A stretch of 15,326 bases of DNA from Byssochlamys sp. IMV 00236 (GCA_001931875.2 MSJH02000749.1:1-15326); one strand, 5' to 3'. Shown: positions 1-10,022, counted from the stretch's first letter. Program-made: numbers and translations. The notes: generated by a model not told the origin, from the sequence alone.

Positions 1-33
<33 letters not shown>
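1..33. repeat. Poly(A) tract at the window start
   Basis: Thirty-three consecutive A's open the window and run directly into coding sequence of the phosphodiesterase-like gene. A coding Lys run of this length is unlikely, so this is probably an intronic homopolymer or a contig-end artefact. Confidence 0.9.
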
Positions 34-35
<2 letters not shown>

Positions 36-1123
36 TGGTATATTGAACATTTAATAACACTTGTTAAAAAGGGAGGTGGTGTTCATGGTAATGCCATTTT
101 ATCAAAACATGATATTGAATTTAGAGTGCTTGAGCATCGAAAAGAAGCATATGACTGGAACAAGCATGGGAAATGGTTAAGAGAACCAAGGATTGGAAAG
201 TAATGGTCAACTACTCGACTAGATTAAAAGCAGATATTAATATCTATTTAGGCGATACACACTAGTTGGCACAGTACATGCCCCCTCACTACCACCCGTA
301 CTCTGCTATTGTGTTCATCTAGAGGTTAGATTAAAAAGTAAAATGTGTTATTATAACATACTAAGGACAACCTTAGGTCTTTACGGGCATCATTAACCGA
401 GTACACAACTTTGCTGATATTTTTGAAGATGCCTCAAATAACGCAGAAAAATACCCACATCAAGTTATCTGTGGTGACTTGAATACATTGGCTCATTCAA
501 TAGCACGCTTTTCACCAAAGTATGCTAGAGATAGATATAGACTCATGTCAGTAGGCGACACGGAGAGTAATTGGTTTGACCGACACGTCATGGCAGTCTA
601 TAGAGATCAACAATATGAGTACAATCTTCGCTTAGCTGGCTCTGGATTTCCATTTTCAGCCATGCCCGTACGCCTTGTTCGATTCATCTGGCAAATGATT
701 GGACCCAAAATATTCGAAGTAATAAGTGGATTTGACGTTGAGACGCTAAAAAGAGCACGAAACCCTGGTTTTTATGATCCTTGGGATCCTAATGAAGTCA
801 CCTTGCGCAATCCAAATTATTTTGGTCTATTTTCGGCTAAACTTGACTGGACGATGGTAAGATGTATGGACGTGCGTCAAAAGTGGATTGGAAACAGAGA
901 CTTTAGCGCCAGTGACCATGCCTATTTGATGCTAAAAGTTGGTCCTGATGACTCTGAGAAGGTTGCGCAGGTTCCAGCCATTTGGAAGCTTCGTCGTCAA
1001 CAATGGCAACCTAATGGATTTGCTCCTTACAGACGCACGGCTATTGGAACTACCTTGTTGACACTAGTTTTAACCTTGCTTTCACAGTGGCTAATTCATA
1101 TGTATAAGCAATTTGTGTTGTAA
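34..1123 (+). CDS. Endonuclease/exonuclease/phosphatase-fold protein, C-terminal part, membrane-anchored
   Basis: This is the 3' portion of a gene whose start lies before the window. I join exons 34-199, 252-324 and 377-1123. The introns (200-251 and 325-376, both 52 bases) end in TTAG and keep the frame; the second has a TACTAA branch point. Seen: GGGVHGNAILS near the beginning, then LCYCVHLEVFTGI across the second junction, ICGDLNT (metal/phosphate-binding Asp and Asn) and SASDHAYL (the late Asp-His pair). These are the ordered motifs of the DNase I-like phosphodiesterase fold. After the catalytic domain, about 20 hydrophobic residues (TTLLTLVLTLLSQWLI) near the C-terminus look like a tail anchor. 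Inferred: a membrane-bound phosphodiesterase or phosphatase. The family covers nucleases, sphingomyelinases and inositol phosphatases, and the substrate cannot be told from the sequence. The stop is TAA, with an AATAAA at 1299-1304. The run of 33 A's just before the first readable codon makes the true 5' boundary unknown. Confidence 0.85.
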
Positions 1124-2635
1124 CTAGACATTACTCTATAATTAGTATATACCGCCTCTTTCTTTCTTTCTTTCTCTCTTTGTTCATTATGCTTCTCAGC
1201 GTCATTTAATGTATTAACTTTAGAATTGTATACTTTTTCAGATGATTATAGCTATTTTATCATATATTCCCCCTTTCCTTCCTTTGTTTTCATGTCTAAA
1301 TAAAAATATCTGTGTGTGTATCTATAAATGTATTATGTCTTAATTAATCATTAGTACTACAAACGTCATTGACTATATTTCCAACATTGTTCCCTTGCTT
1401 ATATTAAAAAAAGTATATTTCAGAAAAGCCTCTTTCTATAAAAATAACTATGGGCTTTTTTTTTCTTACAGAATCTGATGGGAATCAAAATGGTTTTCTT
1501 CAAAATAAAGACGTTTCCCTATAAAAAACCAGTATCAATTGTTTTATGGCTTAATTTTAAACCATTTAACAATCCAATGTTGATCATTCTCTTTGTTTTT
1601 AATCTTCGGTCCGGGGGAAAGCGCTCTGTCCTCCATAAACACTAAAAAATGAAATGTCAAAAGAAAAAGAGATGGGAGAACCATACTAAAAGGGGAAACG
1701 TCAAGTGATCGAAAATACCTAATATTGCGAAAATAGAGGGTATCTACATTTGATCATTGGTGCAGTTTCCTCTATAGAGTTTTCCCTCGCACCACAGAGT
1801 CATACATTATATTGAGACCGTGGGCAATTCTACCATGTAAATCGGTTTTAAGTTTATTCAATTGGTGTAACTGATGTGAGTGGAATTATCTCACACACAC
1901 ATACACAATGTGTGTATGTATTGTATTAGAGATTGTCCCGTTATTGATATCATTGCTACCTGAACTATAAAGCATACTGTTCGAATTTAAGTCCTATCTT
2001 TTACTCATAAATACGCTTAGTCAAATGGATTAGGAGTTTCAAAAAGCACTTTTTATAGTTTCTATTCGACATTTTTAGTACCACGCACTCAAATTATCTA
2101 CTATTGATAAGGAGCTATTCTCTTTATCAAAGAAAGGATAAGATGTGATAAAGAAAATGCTAGATTGATAAGGCCATCTTTCTCTTCTTTTTACTCCTTT
2201 TTCTCTTTCTGCAATCAACTTTTATGCCATTTTGATGTTCACACAGGACTTTTTTTAGTAAAAATGATCTTTTGACACCATGTGTATGTCGTCAGTAATC
2301 TTAGTAATGGTACACAAGTAATCCCTCTTGCGGGAACAGTATAATCAGAGCCTAAAACAGTTCGATCCCAGATTCACAGATGGAGCTCTTAGTACAACTG
2401 AATAACGAATCATTGTGGGGCATATTGACTCTTACTTGATACGGAACTCTTGGGTAACATCTTCAAGACTATAAATGAATCTATTTTTTCGGTCTTTCTT
2501 TGTTATTTGCATTATTATTGCTTGTCTTTAATATCTGATTAAATCAATTACCTATTTTGCATTATCCCCTTTGTTTACACAAACCAGCTATTCCCACTCT
2601 GATACAAGCACAATAATAAATTTCCCTCTTTTGTG
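1124..2635. other. Intergenic, no gene seen
   Basis: About 1.5 kb of AT-rich sequence without a convincing reading frame on either strand. It contains a TTTC-type microsatellite near 1158-1180, a polyadenylation-like AATAAA at 1299-1304 serving the upstream gene, and a perfect hairpin made of CA/TG repeats at 1899-1919 (9-base arms, 3-base loop). The last part must hold the promoter of the sugar transporter. Confidence 0.6.
1899..1919. repeat. Short inverted repeat in a CA/TG tract
   Basis: ACATACACA and its exact complement TGTGTATGT are separated by ATG. It sits in a (CA)n stretch, so it probably arose by microsatellite slippage rather than being a regulatory site. Confidence 0.6.
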
Positions 2636-2650
2636 TATATATATATAAAA
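2636..2650 (+). promoter_or_regulatory. TATA-like element before the transporter
   Basis: An alternating TA tract ending in TATAAAA lies 10-24 bases before the start codon at 2660, after a pyrimidine-rich stretch. This is very close to the ATG for a TATA box. It may instead be a TA repeat in the leader, or transcription may begin almost at the start codon. Confidence 0.3.
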
Positions 2651-2659
2651 AAGAAAGAC

Positions 2660-4352
2660 ATGTCAAAACAAGTAAAATCTCAAGACTTGGGCTTCCCTGT
2701 TTACATGGTAGCTTGCGCAACAATTGCAGCACTCTCCGGATTCAATGTTGGATGGCATATCAGTATGTATTTGTTATTAGATTATATTTAAAATGTCTAT
2801 TTTCTTATATAATAATCAAAAAGGTGTGCCGAATATGCCTGAAAAGGTGATTATGGGTATTGTCAATGAAGACGGTACAGGTGCTTGTCTGCCAGGCACT
2901 TCATCTTCTGGCTCATTGCCCGGATGTTTACCAATGTCCTTCAATACATGGTAAATAAATCTATAGGTCCATCCCATATAATCCGTTAAGACTAGTGAAA
3001 TTAGGGGTTATACTATTGGTGCCTTTGCCATTGGCGGATTTTTTGGTAGTCTTGCCAGCAAATACATGAACGTCTGGTTCGGCCGACGAGATAATATCAT
3101 GATATCCTGTCTCTGGATGGCCGTTGGTGGTCTATTATCCGCATGCTCTACCAATATTGGCATGGTACGCTTTTTCATTTATTTTAATATGTAATACAGA
3201 AAAACTAACACCTTGCTTTAGTACTCTGTTGGCCGTGCGTTTGTCGGTATTGCTTCTGGCATGTGTGGTTCTTCAGTAGCTATCTATGTTTCAGAAATTT
3301 CTACCAAAAAGAGTCGTGGAGCCCTTGGTTCCCTTTTTGAACTGTTTTTAAACCTTGGCATCTTACTTACACAAGTCTGTGGCCGATATATGGCTACTGC
3401 ACCCACCTGGCGCTTTCTCTGGGCAATCCCTTCTTTCATAGCTGCTATTCAATTCGCCATTATGTACTTCTTCACAGTTGAATGCCCTCGTCGTCTTTGT
3501 GCTAACAAGGAGTATGAAAAGGCATGTGCTGCGCTTCAAAAACTGCGTGCTGGTGCTGATGTTGAGGAAGAGTTTTCCTTAATACTTGCTGCTCGTCAGC
3601 GAGAGATCGAATCTGCAAAGAAACAAATGTCTATATGGGATATTATATCCTGTAAAGACAGACATATCTCATGGAATACTGTCATTGTGATGGTCATTCA
3701 AGCGTTTAATCAGATCGGCGGTATTGGTCCCATGTCTGTTTACTCTGTCGGCTTCTTTACACAAATCTTTGGTGATGCAACATTGGCTACCAACATATCG
3801 CTTGCTGATGCCTCTGTTAATATCCTTGCTACGTTTATTGCTGTGGTATTTATGCACCGTGTTGGCCGCAAGGGATTTATGCTCATATCTACCGGTGGTA
3901 CCTGTATTGCGTCTCTCATGATGGTCTTGGGGTCAACGCTCAAAGACAAGTCTGGTCATCAAGGCATTGGTGGTCTTGCTATTGCTGCTGCTATTCTCTT
4001 TACGGGATCCTACAGTATGGGGTGTGGTGTCATCCCTTGGCTCATTGCTCCTGAATTGTTACCTATGCATGCCTTGGCAGCTGGTTCTGCCCTTGGTAAT
4101 TCCTCCAACTGGCTATTTAACTTTGTGGTCAATACTGTATGGCCACATATGAGCACTGGTCTTGGCACATACAGCTTTATCGTGTTTATCGTTATTAACT
4201 TTTGTGGCTTTGTCTTCATTGCGATTTTCATGCCAGAGACAACCGGTAAAGACATTGATGATCATAAGAAAGCTGATGTAGTTGATGTTGAACAAAATGC
4301 CTCTGTTTCAAGCCAAGATAGCACAGAGTGTAAACCTAAACATCATCCTTAA
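2660..4352 (+). CDS. MFS sugar transporter (GLUT-like), four exons
   Basis: Exons 2660-2762, 2824-2950, 3005-3164 and 3222-4352 join to 1521 bases, a 506-residue protein, the usual size for the family. Introns are 61, 54 and 57 bases with GT..AG ends; the third has ACTAAC as branch point. The start MSKQVKSQ is followed by a first membrane helix and NVGWHISVPNMPEKVI, which resembles the GLUT sequence ending in PQKVI. Other hallmarks are FGRRDN (about residues 102-107, loop after helix 2), GRAFVGIASG and YVSEISTKKSRG (134-163, sugar-transport signature), HRVGRKG after helix 8, VIPWLIAPELLP (helix 10) and PETTGK at 468-473 after helix 12. Known of the family: facilitated or proton-linked uptake of hexoses or related solutes across the plasma or vacuolar membrane. 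The long loop between helices 1 and 2, with Cys residues, is also seen in GLUT and yeast Vps73-type carriers. The substrate is not predictable. An AATAAA at 4445-4450 fits the 3' end. Confidence 0.93.
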
Positions 4353-4444
4353 CCCTTATTTATATATTATGATATCAATTTTATTTTTGCTTTTTAATTT
4401 TTTGTGTATGTATAGCCCCTGTAACATATTTTTTTTCTATATGT

Positions 4445-4450
4445 AATAAA
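4445..4450 (+). terminator. Poly(A) signal of the transporter gene
   Basis: AATAAA lies 93 bases past the TAA stop in a very T-rich 3' region, a plausible cleavage/polyadenylation signal. Confidence 0.5.
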
Positions 4451-5150
4451 TATATCTATTTTTTTATTATTGTAAAGCTTGTATAAAAGAGCAGAGGGCA
4501 GCTGCACGCATTTTAATATAGATTTAATTCTTTGTAAAGTGCTTCATTCTTTGTTTTCAAGAAAAAAAAAAAGATATATTATACTTATTCAATTCGGTCA
4601 TCTTTATTCTTTCATAATAAGGTTCTCTCTCGATAGTATTGCCACTTGACAAAGTGATTTACCAGAGTCTTTGTTGAGTTTTTTACTTGTGATATTCTCA
4701 GGCCCAAAGTATCAGCTTGTATTACAAGTAGATAATCTGCTTTAAATCCATTGATTAACCATACATTCTAATTAAAAAAGTCTAAAATAGACGTTCTCAA
4801 ATAGCCTTGACTTGTTTCCTTGTGAAGGGCTATTCAGCGTTCCTTTTGATAAAATAGATCTCTTCAGCCATTGAAATCGTTCGCCTTTGGGTAGATTATA
4901 GATACCCGTTTAAAATTGCCTTTTGTAGACAATAATTAACAATAAGGTTTAGAGATATGGTTACCTGTTTATGACATGTGACTGAATAAAGTATTTACAT
5001 ATCAGAAAGCAACATTTATTAATGACAATGAGGAGATAATGTAAACTGTAACTAGATTAAATCATGTCAAAAGATAGAGTCGTCTTTATCAAACTATTTT
5101 CTTTTTCGAAAAAAATAAAGTCAATAAAGATGATCATAATCAATGTTTGC
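4451..5150. other. Intergenic between convergent genes, no gene seen
   Basis: AT-rich sequence between the 3' ends of the transporter (+) and the dehydratase (-). I saw no open frame with coding character, no tRNA and no repeat apart from short A/T runs. It is shared 3' flanking DNA of two converging genes. Confidence 0.6.
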
Positions 5151-5156
5151 TTTATT
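5151..5156 (-). terminator. Poly(A) signal of the dehydratase gene
   Basis: AATAAA on the minus strand, 8 bases beyond the TAA stop at 5165-5167. It is close, but fungal 3' UTRs can be short; further AATAAA-like words follow. Confidence 0.4.
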
Positions 5157-5164
5157 TGACTGTT

Positions 5165-6334
5165 TTAATTTACTTTATCTATAATAGCAAGTCCCTTAAC
5201 AGCCACATCTCCGGCATCATTCATAATCCATAAATCATAGCTTGGTCCTTCCTTGTCATTTGTTTTCCAACGTCCACTGATAGTGAGTGCTTCATTTACA
5301 GTCAATGGCTTCAAGCATCGGTATTCGAATGACTTGATACGGCGGTCTTTGGTTTGATTATGACCTGCCTGTTGATCAGCATCCTTTGTAGCAAGATACT
5401 GATCAAGCTGATTAACCATATATATCAAGGATAATGGACCATGAGTTAGGCAACCTGATGAGCGAATTTAATAAAATACACGTGTCATATATATTTGAGT
5501 TTACCTTTTTGCTTTTCAACTTGAGTAGCAAAGGTATGATCATAATGAATCAAATGAGAATTAAACGTAAGAGCGGAGAAGCGGAAGAGAGTGATGGGAG
5601 TAGGCGTAACATTGAATGAGAACTCAGGGTTACTCATGACCTCTGCAAATAAAAAAGAGCATTAGATTGCTTTCGCTATCTTGATACTTTAACTTACCAT
5701 GAGATGATGACTTATTCTGAGTGACTTCTAAGACTTCCTCTTCCTTACTAGCATCATCTGTAGTATATACCCAGCAGCGGCTCTCGGTTAAGGCTAATCC
5801 TTGCTTGTTGTAAATTTTACCATCAACCCAAACGAACACACTGTTGCCCTTTTTGATATCCACTTTGCTGAGCTTGGTTTCCATCTTTATTTCATCACCC
5901 ACACGCAAAGGGTTATCTACATTCCATTCAAGCTTGCCTCCTGCCCACTTACGACGAACATAAGGCTCAGGTGGGCTCCATTCCTTATTATAACCGTCCT
6001 TTGCGAGCTCCTTTTCGGGCACACGAGGAGGGAAATAGACTAGATGCCACCCAGGAGGAATTTCAGTACCATGAGCAGGGAATTGATCATAGTTAAACTT
6101 GGGATGATCAAGCGTGTTGCCCAATAAATTGACTTGAGAGGGTGTAATGACATCTGTCTCTACCTTTGATTTTTGTGAAATTTCCTTCTTCCACGACTCG
6201 ATATCCTTTTTGCAGGCGGACGTTGAAGAGAGGTGTCGTACACGCATGACATTTGGTATAGTGCTTAATGCACCATAGTTTTTGTTTAAAATGGTTCTTA
6301 AAGCTGGCTGACTTGACTTAATTAATGAATGCAT
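5165..6334 (-). CDS. Mitochondrial hydroxyacyl-thioester dehydratase type 2-like (double hotdog, FAS1/MaoC-type)
   Basis: Minus-strand exons 6334-5698, 5642-5505 and 5454-5165 join to 1065 bases, 354 residues. Introns of 55 and 50 bases have GTAAGT/GTAAAC donors and TTGCAG/ATCAG acceptors. The N-terminus (MHSLIKSSQPALRTILNKNY, then an Arg/Ser-rich stretch to RHLSSTSACKK) looks like a mitochondrial targeting peptide. Residues about 60-205 form the first hotdog: FPPRVPEKELAKDGYNKEWS, PPEPYVRRKWAGGKLEW, PLRVGDEI, GNSVFVWVDGKIYN, and ESRCWVY ending in a Tyr. The second hotdog (about 225-352) opens with FRFSALTFNSHLIHYD (His 242 and His 245 in the hydratase-type motif), then THGPLS. Known: HTD2 proteins dehydrate 3-hydroxyacyl-ACP in mitochondrial fatty-acid synthesis, the pathway that supplies octanoyl-ACP for lipoate; related fungal and bacterial proteins are mesaconyl-CoA hydratases. 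Inferred: the HTD2 role fits best with the leader. The canonical G-D-x-N of hydratase 2 is replaced by F-N-S-H, as in this subfamily. Confidence 0.9.
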
Positions 6335-6572
6335 GTTTGATGGGATGAGAGGAAAAGATATGTGAAATAAGAACTAGTAATATAAATGTAAACAATACAT
6401 GACGTCGTATGTACGTAGAATTGAGTTCTGCATGCCTTTTCAACAAGCTTATCGGAGAATGAAATAGTGACTTTCATCAATACAAAGCCCTGCTTTCACT
6501 AATTTTAGTGCAACAAAATCAATCTGAAAGGACAGGAAAGGCTTTTTTGCTTGAACAACCGTGATATGTAAT

Positions 6573-7073
6573 TCACACTTGGCGTCTTACAGTTAAGGTA
6601 TATAATACACTTAATACGTCTAGTGATACATGTTGTTGTCTTTGTTTATTTACTTTTGACATGTGTGCTAAAATTGGTGCGAAGGCTGGATCCAATTGAA
6701 TAGCGTAATAAAAGATGATTTTCGTGCGATTCCTAAAGACATTGAGTTCAATTCATGCGACCAACATTTGCTTTGAATCTTTTAACAAATGCTAATTGAG
6801 AAGTTGTAGGAGGACGTTTGATTCCAACGGGTAATCTTTCAGGAAATCCTAGATCGCTTTCAGAGTCTGTGGACGTATTGGACAACTGCCTTCAATTAGC
6901 CTTTCTGCCTTTATGACATCAGGAACACCTGTTAAAGACTTGTTAATTCAGTGAATATCGCTCCTTGTATTGTTGAGCCATTCACTTGACGCGACTCCAT
7001 AGTTTTCTGCCGGCATATTTAATAATGAATTTGTTATTAGATCTACCACTTTTTGGTCTTTCAAGATTCTTTT
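6573..7073 (-). pseudogene. Decayed reading frame with four internal stops, family not recognised
   Basis: One minus-strand frame stays coherent for 501 bases but is broken by TGA (6948-6950), TAG (6849-6851), TAG (6792-6794) and TGA (6753-6755), with a final stop at 6573-6575. Pieces read like protein: LKDQKVVDLITNSLLNMPAE, SSEWLNNTRSD, GVPDVIKAERLIEGSCPIRP, DFLKDYPLESNVLLQLLN and YYAIQLDPAFAPIL. An ATG lies inside the first piece (the M of NMPAE), so the translation start is unclear. No frameshift is needed between pieces. I do not recognise the family; helix-rich, charged segments suggest a soluble protein. The setting (diverged repeats and a dead transposase nearby) suggests a gene carried by, or multiplied with, mobile DNA. 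It could instead be a gene with several short introns covering the stops, but I see no good splice sites around them. Confidence 0.5.
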
Positions 7074-7183
7074 TTACAAGGTGGTTTGTCCTGGTAAGAA
7101 AGCGGGGGTGGTAGTTTGAAAGTTAACTTGTAAGAACATATAAAAAAGTGAATAAAACAATCCAAAAAACTAAATGGACATAC

Positions 7184-7330
7184 CTGTTGTATTCAGCTTT
7201 ATATTTGAAATGATTAATCAAGTCGATGCTTTGCGAAGTAAATTTTTTATTAAGAAGAGAGAGATATTATTAAAGTAATTGTGAGTTTTATAGGAAGATT
7301 GAATGTTGTCAATATAATTATTGTTATTAT
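7184..7330 (+). repeat. Diverged direct repeat, copy 1
   Basis: This copy begins CTGTTGTATTCAGCTTTATA and shares an ordered series of words with the copy starting at 7692: TTTGCGAA/CTTGCGAA, AAGAGAGAGATATTATTAAA against AAGAAAGAGGTATTATTAAA, and GTTTTATAGG. About 145 bases are alignable, offset about 508 bases. It could be the remnant of a long terminal repeat pair or of two insertions of one short element. Confidence 0.7.
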
Positions 7331-7691
7331 AACTTATTATTATCAGATGCGATAGGAGAAAGTAGAATGTATGTTTTATTATAAGATTATACTCGACTTA
7401 TTATAGTGATATATATTAAACACGTCGCACATCCTTTCTTTTTTGGGAACGCTTGCTAAGAAAGAGTATCTAATTTTTGCTGATATTTGACTTGAGAGTT
7501 TTACTCTGAAGCTTGCCAGATAGTAAAAGTCATTCAAAGCGTTATATGACGCCTTATAGTCAATACGGTCGACCTATAAATGGACCTTGACATTGGCTAT
7601 TGTGGTGTAGAAAAAGCTTCCAATTTGCTCTGTCAGGACTAGGTCATAAAACTCATTATTTCTGAAGTGTCTACACTTTTCGTAGTATTAT

Positions 7692-7835
7692 CTGTTGTAT
7701 TCAGCTTTATATTCGAAATAAAGTTAATAAGTCAACATCTTGCGAATTTAATTCTTCTTTAAAAGAAAGAGGTATTATTAAAATAAGACGCGTAAGCGTT
7801 TTATAGGGAGAGAATCTATGGCTGTTATTTATATT
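7692..7835 (+). repeat. Diverged direct repeat, copy 2
   Basis: Partner of the repeat starting at 7184; the first 20 bases are identical and the rest is recognisably similar with small indels. The unrecognised gene region begins within 100 bases of its end, so the repeat may mark the edge of an inserted unit. Confidence 0.7.
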
Positions 7836-7905
7836 AATGTGGTCAGTGTAATTATTTGCGCAAAAGAAATTCTTCATTGCTGTTTCTAGTGTGCTATTGT
7901 TCTGT

Positions 7906-8196
7906 ATGCCGACTCTTCTACGGGGAGCTTTGAATAATAGCTGTGCGGACCAAAAGGCTCTAAATAGTCTAAAGAACTTTCCCAATGTACTACGAATTAT
8001 AAAACATACGATGGAAGATGATATTGATAACAACACTTTTTCTCAGATCTTTTGGAGTTTTCAGACTCAAGCGACGACGTGGAGCTCTATTGTTGCGAGC
8101 CCTAACTCACATTCAGCTGAATCTTCTCTATAAAGCAATGCTTTTACCGCAGCTGAATGGACAGAGCTGCAGCTTTCTATTACCATCAATACCTCA
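7906..8196 (+). other. Possible upstream exons of the unknown gene, structure unresolved
   Basis: From the ATG at 7906 an open frame (MPTLLRGALNNSCADQ...) runs to a TAA at 8131-8133. The same frame then resumes with coding character (NAFTAAEWTELQLSITINTS, 8137-8196) and ends at a GTATAA donor-like site. A CTAAC branch-like word at 8102-8106 followed by AG sites suggests that an intron covers the TAA, but I could not find a donor that fits. Either the 5' part is mis-modelled or the gene is damaged here. Confidence 0.35.
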
Positions 8197-8281
8197 GTAT
8201 AATTATTCATATAAATAGCCTTCATAGTTATCATAAAAATAAAGAACAATTCTTACCCTATTTCTGGTTTATATTTCAAAG

Positions 8282-8995
8282 GCCGACTTCCAAGCTTATT
8301 TTACTATTGAGAAGGACTTCTTTTCTGCCGTTGCCATTACAATAACTGATTTCTGGAGACTATTTATGAAACAAGATTTTAATCGAGTCCACGAAAGAAG
8401 CTCCTGGGTAGAATATGTTGTACCAATATTTAAGCATTTCTCTGCTATAAATAAAGAAATTGCCTTCAGTTGGTAAATGAAAAGCTTAATTAAATATGTT
8501 TACAATACACTCTTTCCGGAAAGTACATTTCTGCACGCACGAGCGGTTCACGAGGAATTCAATGCCGATCTCATGTTGCCAGCCACCATTATCACTGTGT
8601 GTGATACACCGCACAATCAAGGCTATGGCACTTCGGCAGCCTCTGTTGGAAAACTTGCATCCCAATTTCTGCAATCTCTGGCATTGTCAGTAATTCTCAA
8701 TTTGCCGGTCGCCGATTTTACTACGCCATTAGATTCATTCAAAAGAGCGGCAGCGATCAGACAACTTCAAACCAATGGACAAGCAGCGTCAAAATTTTCG
8801 AAGAGCTGGAACACATTAGCATCATTTGTCGACAAACTTGAACTGGTCCAAAAGCAAGATATTCCGCCACTCGTTCTTGGTACATACTTGGATTTTGGTT
8901 CTCTGGCTATTTTGGCTGGCATAACAGCATCAGCAAGCAATCAACGCATCAAAGAAGATGTTTGGAACCATCTCCGTCATTTGTATAGTCATTAG
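8282..8995 (+). CDS. Unrecognised protein, probable 3' exons
   Basis: I read exons 8282-8472 and 8524-8995, with an intron of 51 bases (8473-8523, GTAAAT..AAG) that keeps the frame; an intron 8197-8281 would link it to the upstream segment. If the second intron is not real, the frame hits TAA at 8474-8476 directly before an ATG at 8477 that opens 172 codons. Visible pieces: FTIEKDFFSAVAITITDFWR, MKQDFNRVHERSSWVEYVVP, then FNADLMLPATIITVCDTPHN and a C-terminal part rich in Ala, Leu and Ser (LASQFLQSLALSVILNLPVA). No domain, signal peptide or catalytic motif was recognised. The WVEYVVPIF..F segment has the look of multi-copy lineage-specific proteins; that is an impression only. The gene sits between repeats and pseudogenes, so a mobile-element cargo origin is possible. 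Confidence 0.5.
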
Positions 8996-9534
8996 AAGCC
9001 TTGATTTTGCATTTGTGAATGTTCATGTCTTTCTCCATCTGTCAGTCTACTCGCGTTATGCCATGTTCCCTTTTCATTTTTCCATTGATGTTTCGTTTTA
9101 TTTACCTTGCTATGTGTTTTTCACAACCTCGATGCTCTTTGATATGCATGACATTGTGCTTTTTATCTTCTCCATTCCCGTTGAATGTATTCCCTTTGAA
9201 AATATTCGTCAAAATTTCCTTTGATAAAAGAAACAAACCACATTTCGATCGCCAGTTTTTTTTTTTTTTTTTTCGTTTGGTCAGCCATGTTCTGAAGAAT
9301 GTGTTGATGTTTGATTTGAAATGAACTAAGATTAAACAATAGCTTCCAAGTATATCTTTTTATTATGATAAATAAGGAGTGAAGAAAAATGTATGAATTA
9401 TTAATACAGGGTAGCAATATACACCACATTGTAGCACAGATTATTAGCGTGATGTCAATCTGTCTACAGGCTCTTTTATATACAATATAATTTGGACAGG
9501 TACTGTACAAATTATGATAAGCTCTTTGAATACT
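8996..9534. other. Intergenic with an 18-base poly(T) tract and a palindrome
   Basis: No supported gene. The stretch after 8995 is pyrimidine-rich and may be 3' UTR of the unknown gene. A run of 18 T's lies at 9256-9273. A near-perfect inverted repeat lies at 9487-9515. Open frames here are low-complexity and look accidental. Confidence 0.5.
9487..9515. repeat. Near-perfect palindrome
   Basis: Arms ATAATTTGGACAG and CTGTACAAATTAT pair at 12 of 13 positions around the 3-base centre GTA. It lies 20 bases beyond the end of the decayed minus-strand frame, so it could be a terminator-like hairpin, a protein-binding site or an element end. Confidence 0.65.
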
Positions 9535-9877
9535 CTATAAGTCAATATCAGTGCTAAATACAACATGTTCTGCCATTTTTTTCAAGCGTGGAAGTCGAGT
9601 CTCTAGCCGTTTCAACCATTTTCCATGGCATTTTGACCGTCTTTCAGTAGCTTTCCATGGGAGAGTGACGTTGCCAATTTATTTCTCAGTATGTACCGGC
9701 ACAGACTCTCCCATCCATTTGTACAGCAGCCTGATACTGTATCGTCCGGAACGACAAATTATCACCGCAGTTTTCTTGAATTCGCCAGCAAATTCTTTTT
9801 CTTTTCCAAATATACGATAAAAAAGGATCTACACCAACGGTAAAAAAAACAATTCGTGGATGGGACGCCTATTTTCA

Positions 9878-9970
9878 TTTTGACACTGTCTGCCAGCCAT
9901 TTTGTATGGCGATTTGACACCACCTTTCTTCATCTTGACACCGCCTTTTTTCGTTTTGACACTGTCTGCC
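9878..9970. repeat. Imperfect short repeats inside the decayed frame
   Basis: TTTTGACACTGTCTGCC occurs exactly at 9878-9894 and 9954-9970. Shorter relatives (TTTGACACCACC, CTTGACACCGCC) lie between them near 9913 and 9935. On the minus strand they encode the Lys/Gly-rich stretch. It looks like a small minisatellite. Confidence 0.75.
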
Positions 9971-9998
9971 GCCTTTTTCGCCTTGCTCATCCACTTTG

Positions 9999-10022
9999 AA
10001 AAAAAAAAAAAAAAAAAAAAAA
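9999..10022. repeat. Poly(A) tract of 24
   Basis: Twenty-four A's on the plus strand, T's in the sense of the decayed minus-strand frame. The length is a multiple of three and the frame stays in register on both sides. It is an obvious place for length error. Confidence 0.9.

Noticed and set aside
1450..1475. Pyrimidine tract ending in CTTACAG, like a 3' splice site
   Set aside because: No coding sequence follows it on the plus strand.
2360..2385. TTCGATCC word resembling a tRNA T loop
   Set aside because: The flanking bases do not form a T stem, and no acceptor, D or anticodon arms are found around it on either strand.
3669..4295. Several open frames on the minus strand and in other plus frames across the transporter
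   Set aside because: They overlap a long exon with clear family motifs and have no coding features of their own.
5434..5619. Plus-strand open frame across the dehydratase introns
   Set aside because: It lies antisense to introns and the second exon of a well-supported gene and has no motifs.
7707..8036. Minus-strand open frame of 109 codons
   Set aside because: It runs through the diverged direct repeat and opposite the better plus-strand frame; no family features.
9163..9510. Minus-strand open frame of 115 codons
   Set aside because: It contains a Lys run from the poly(T) tract, has biased composition and no motifs; probably accidental.
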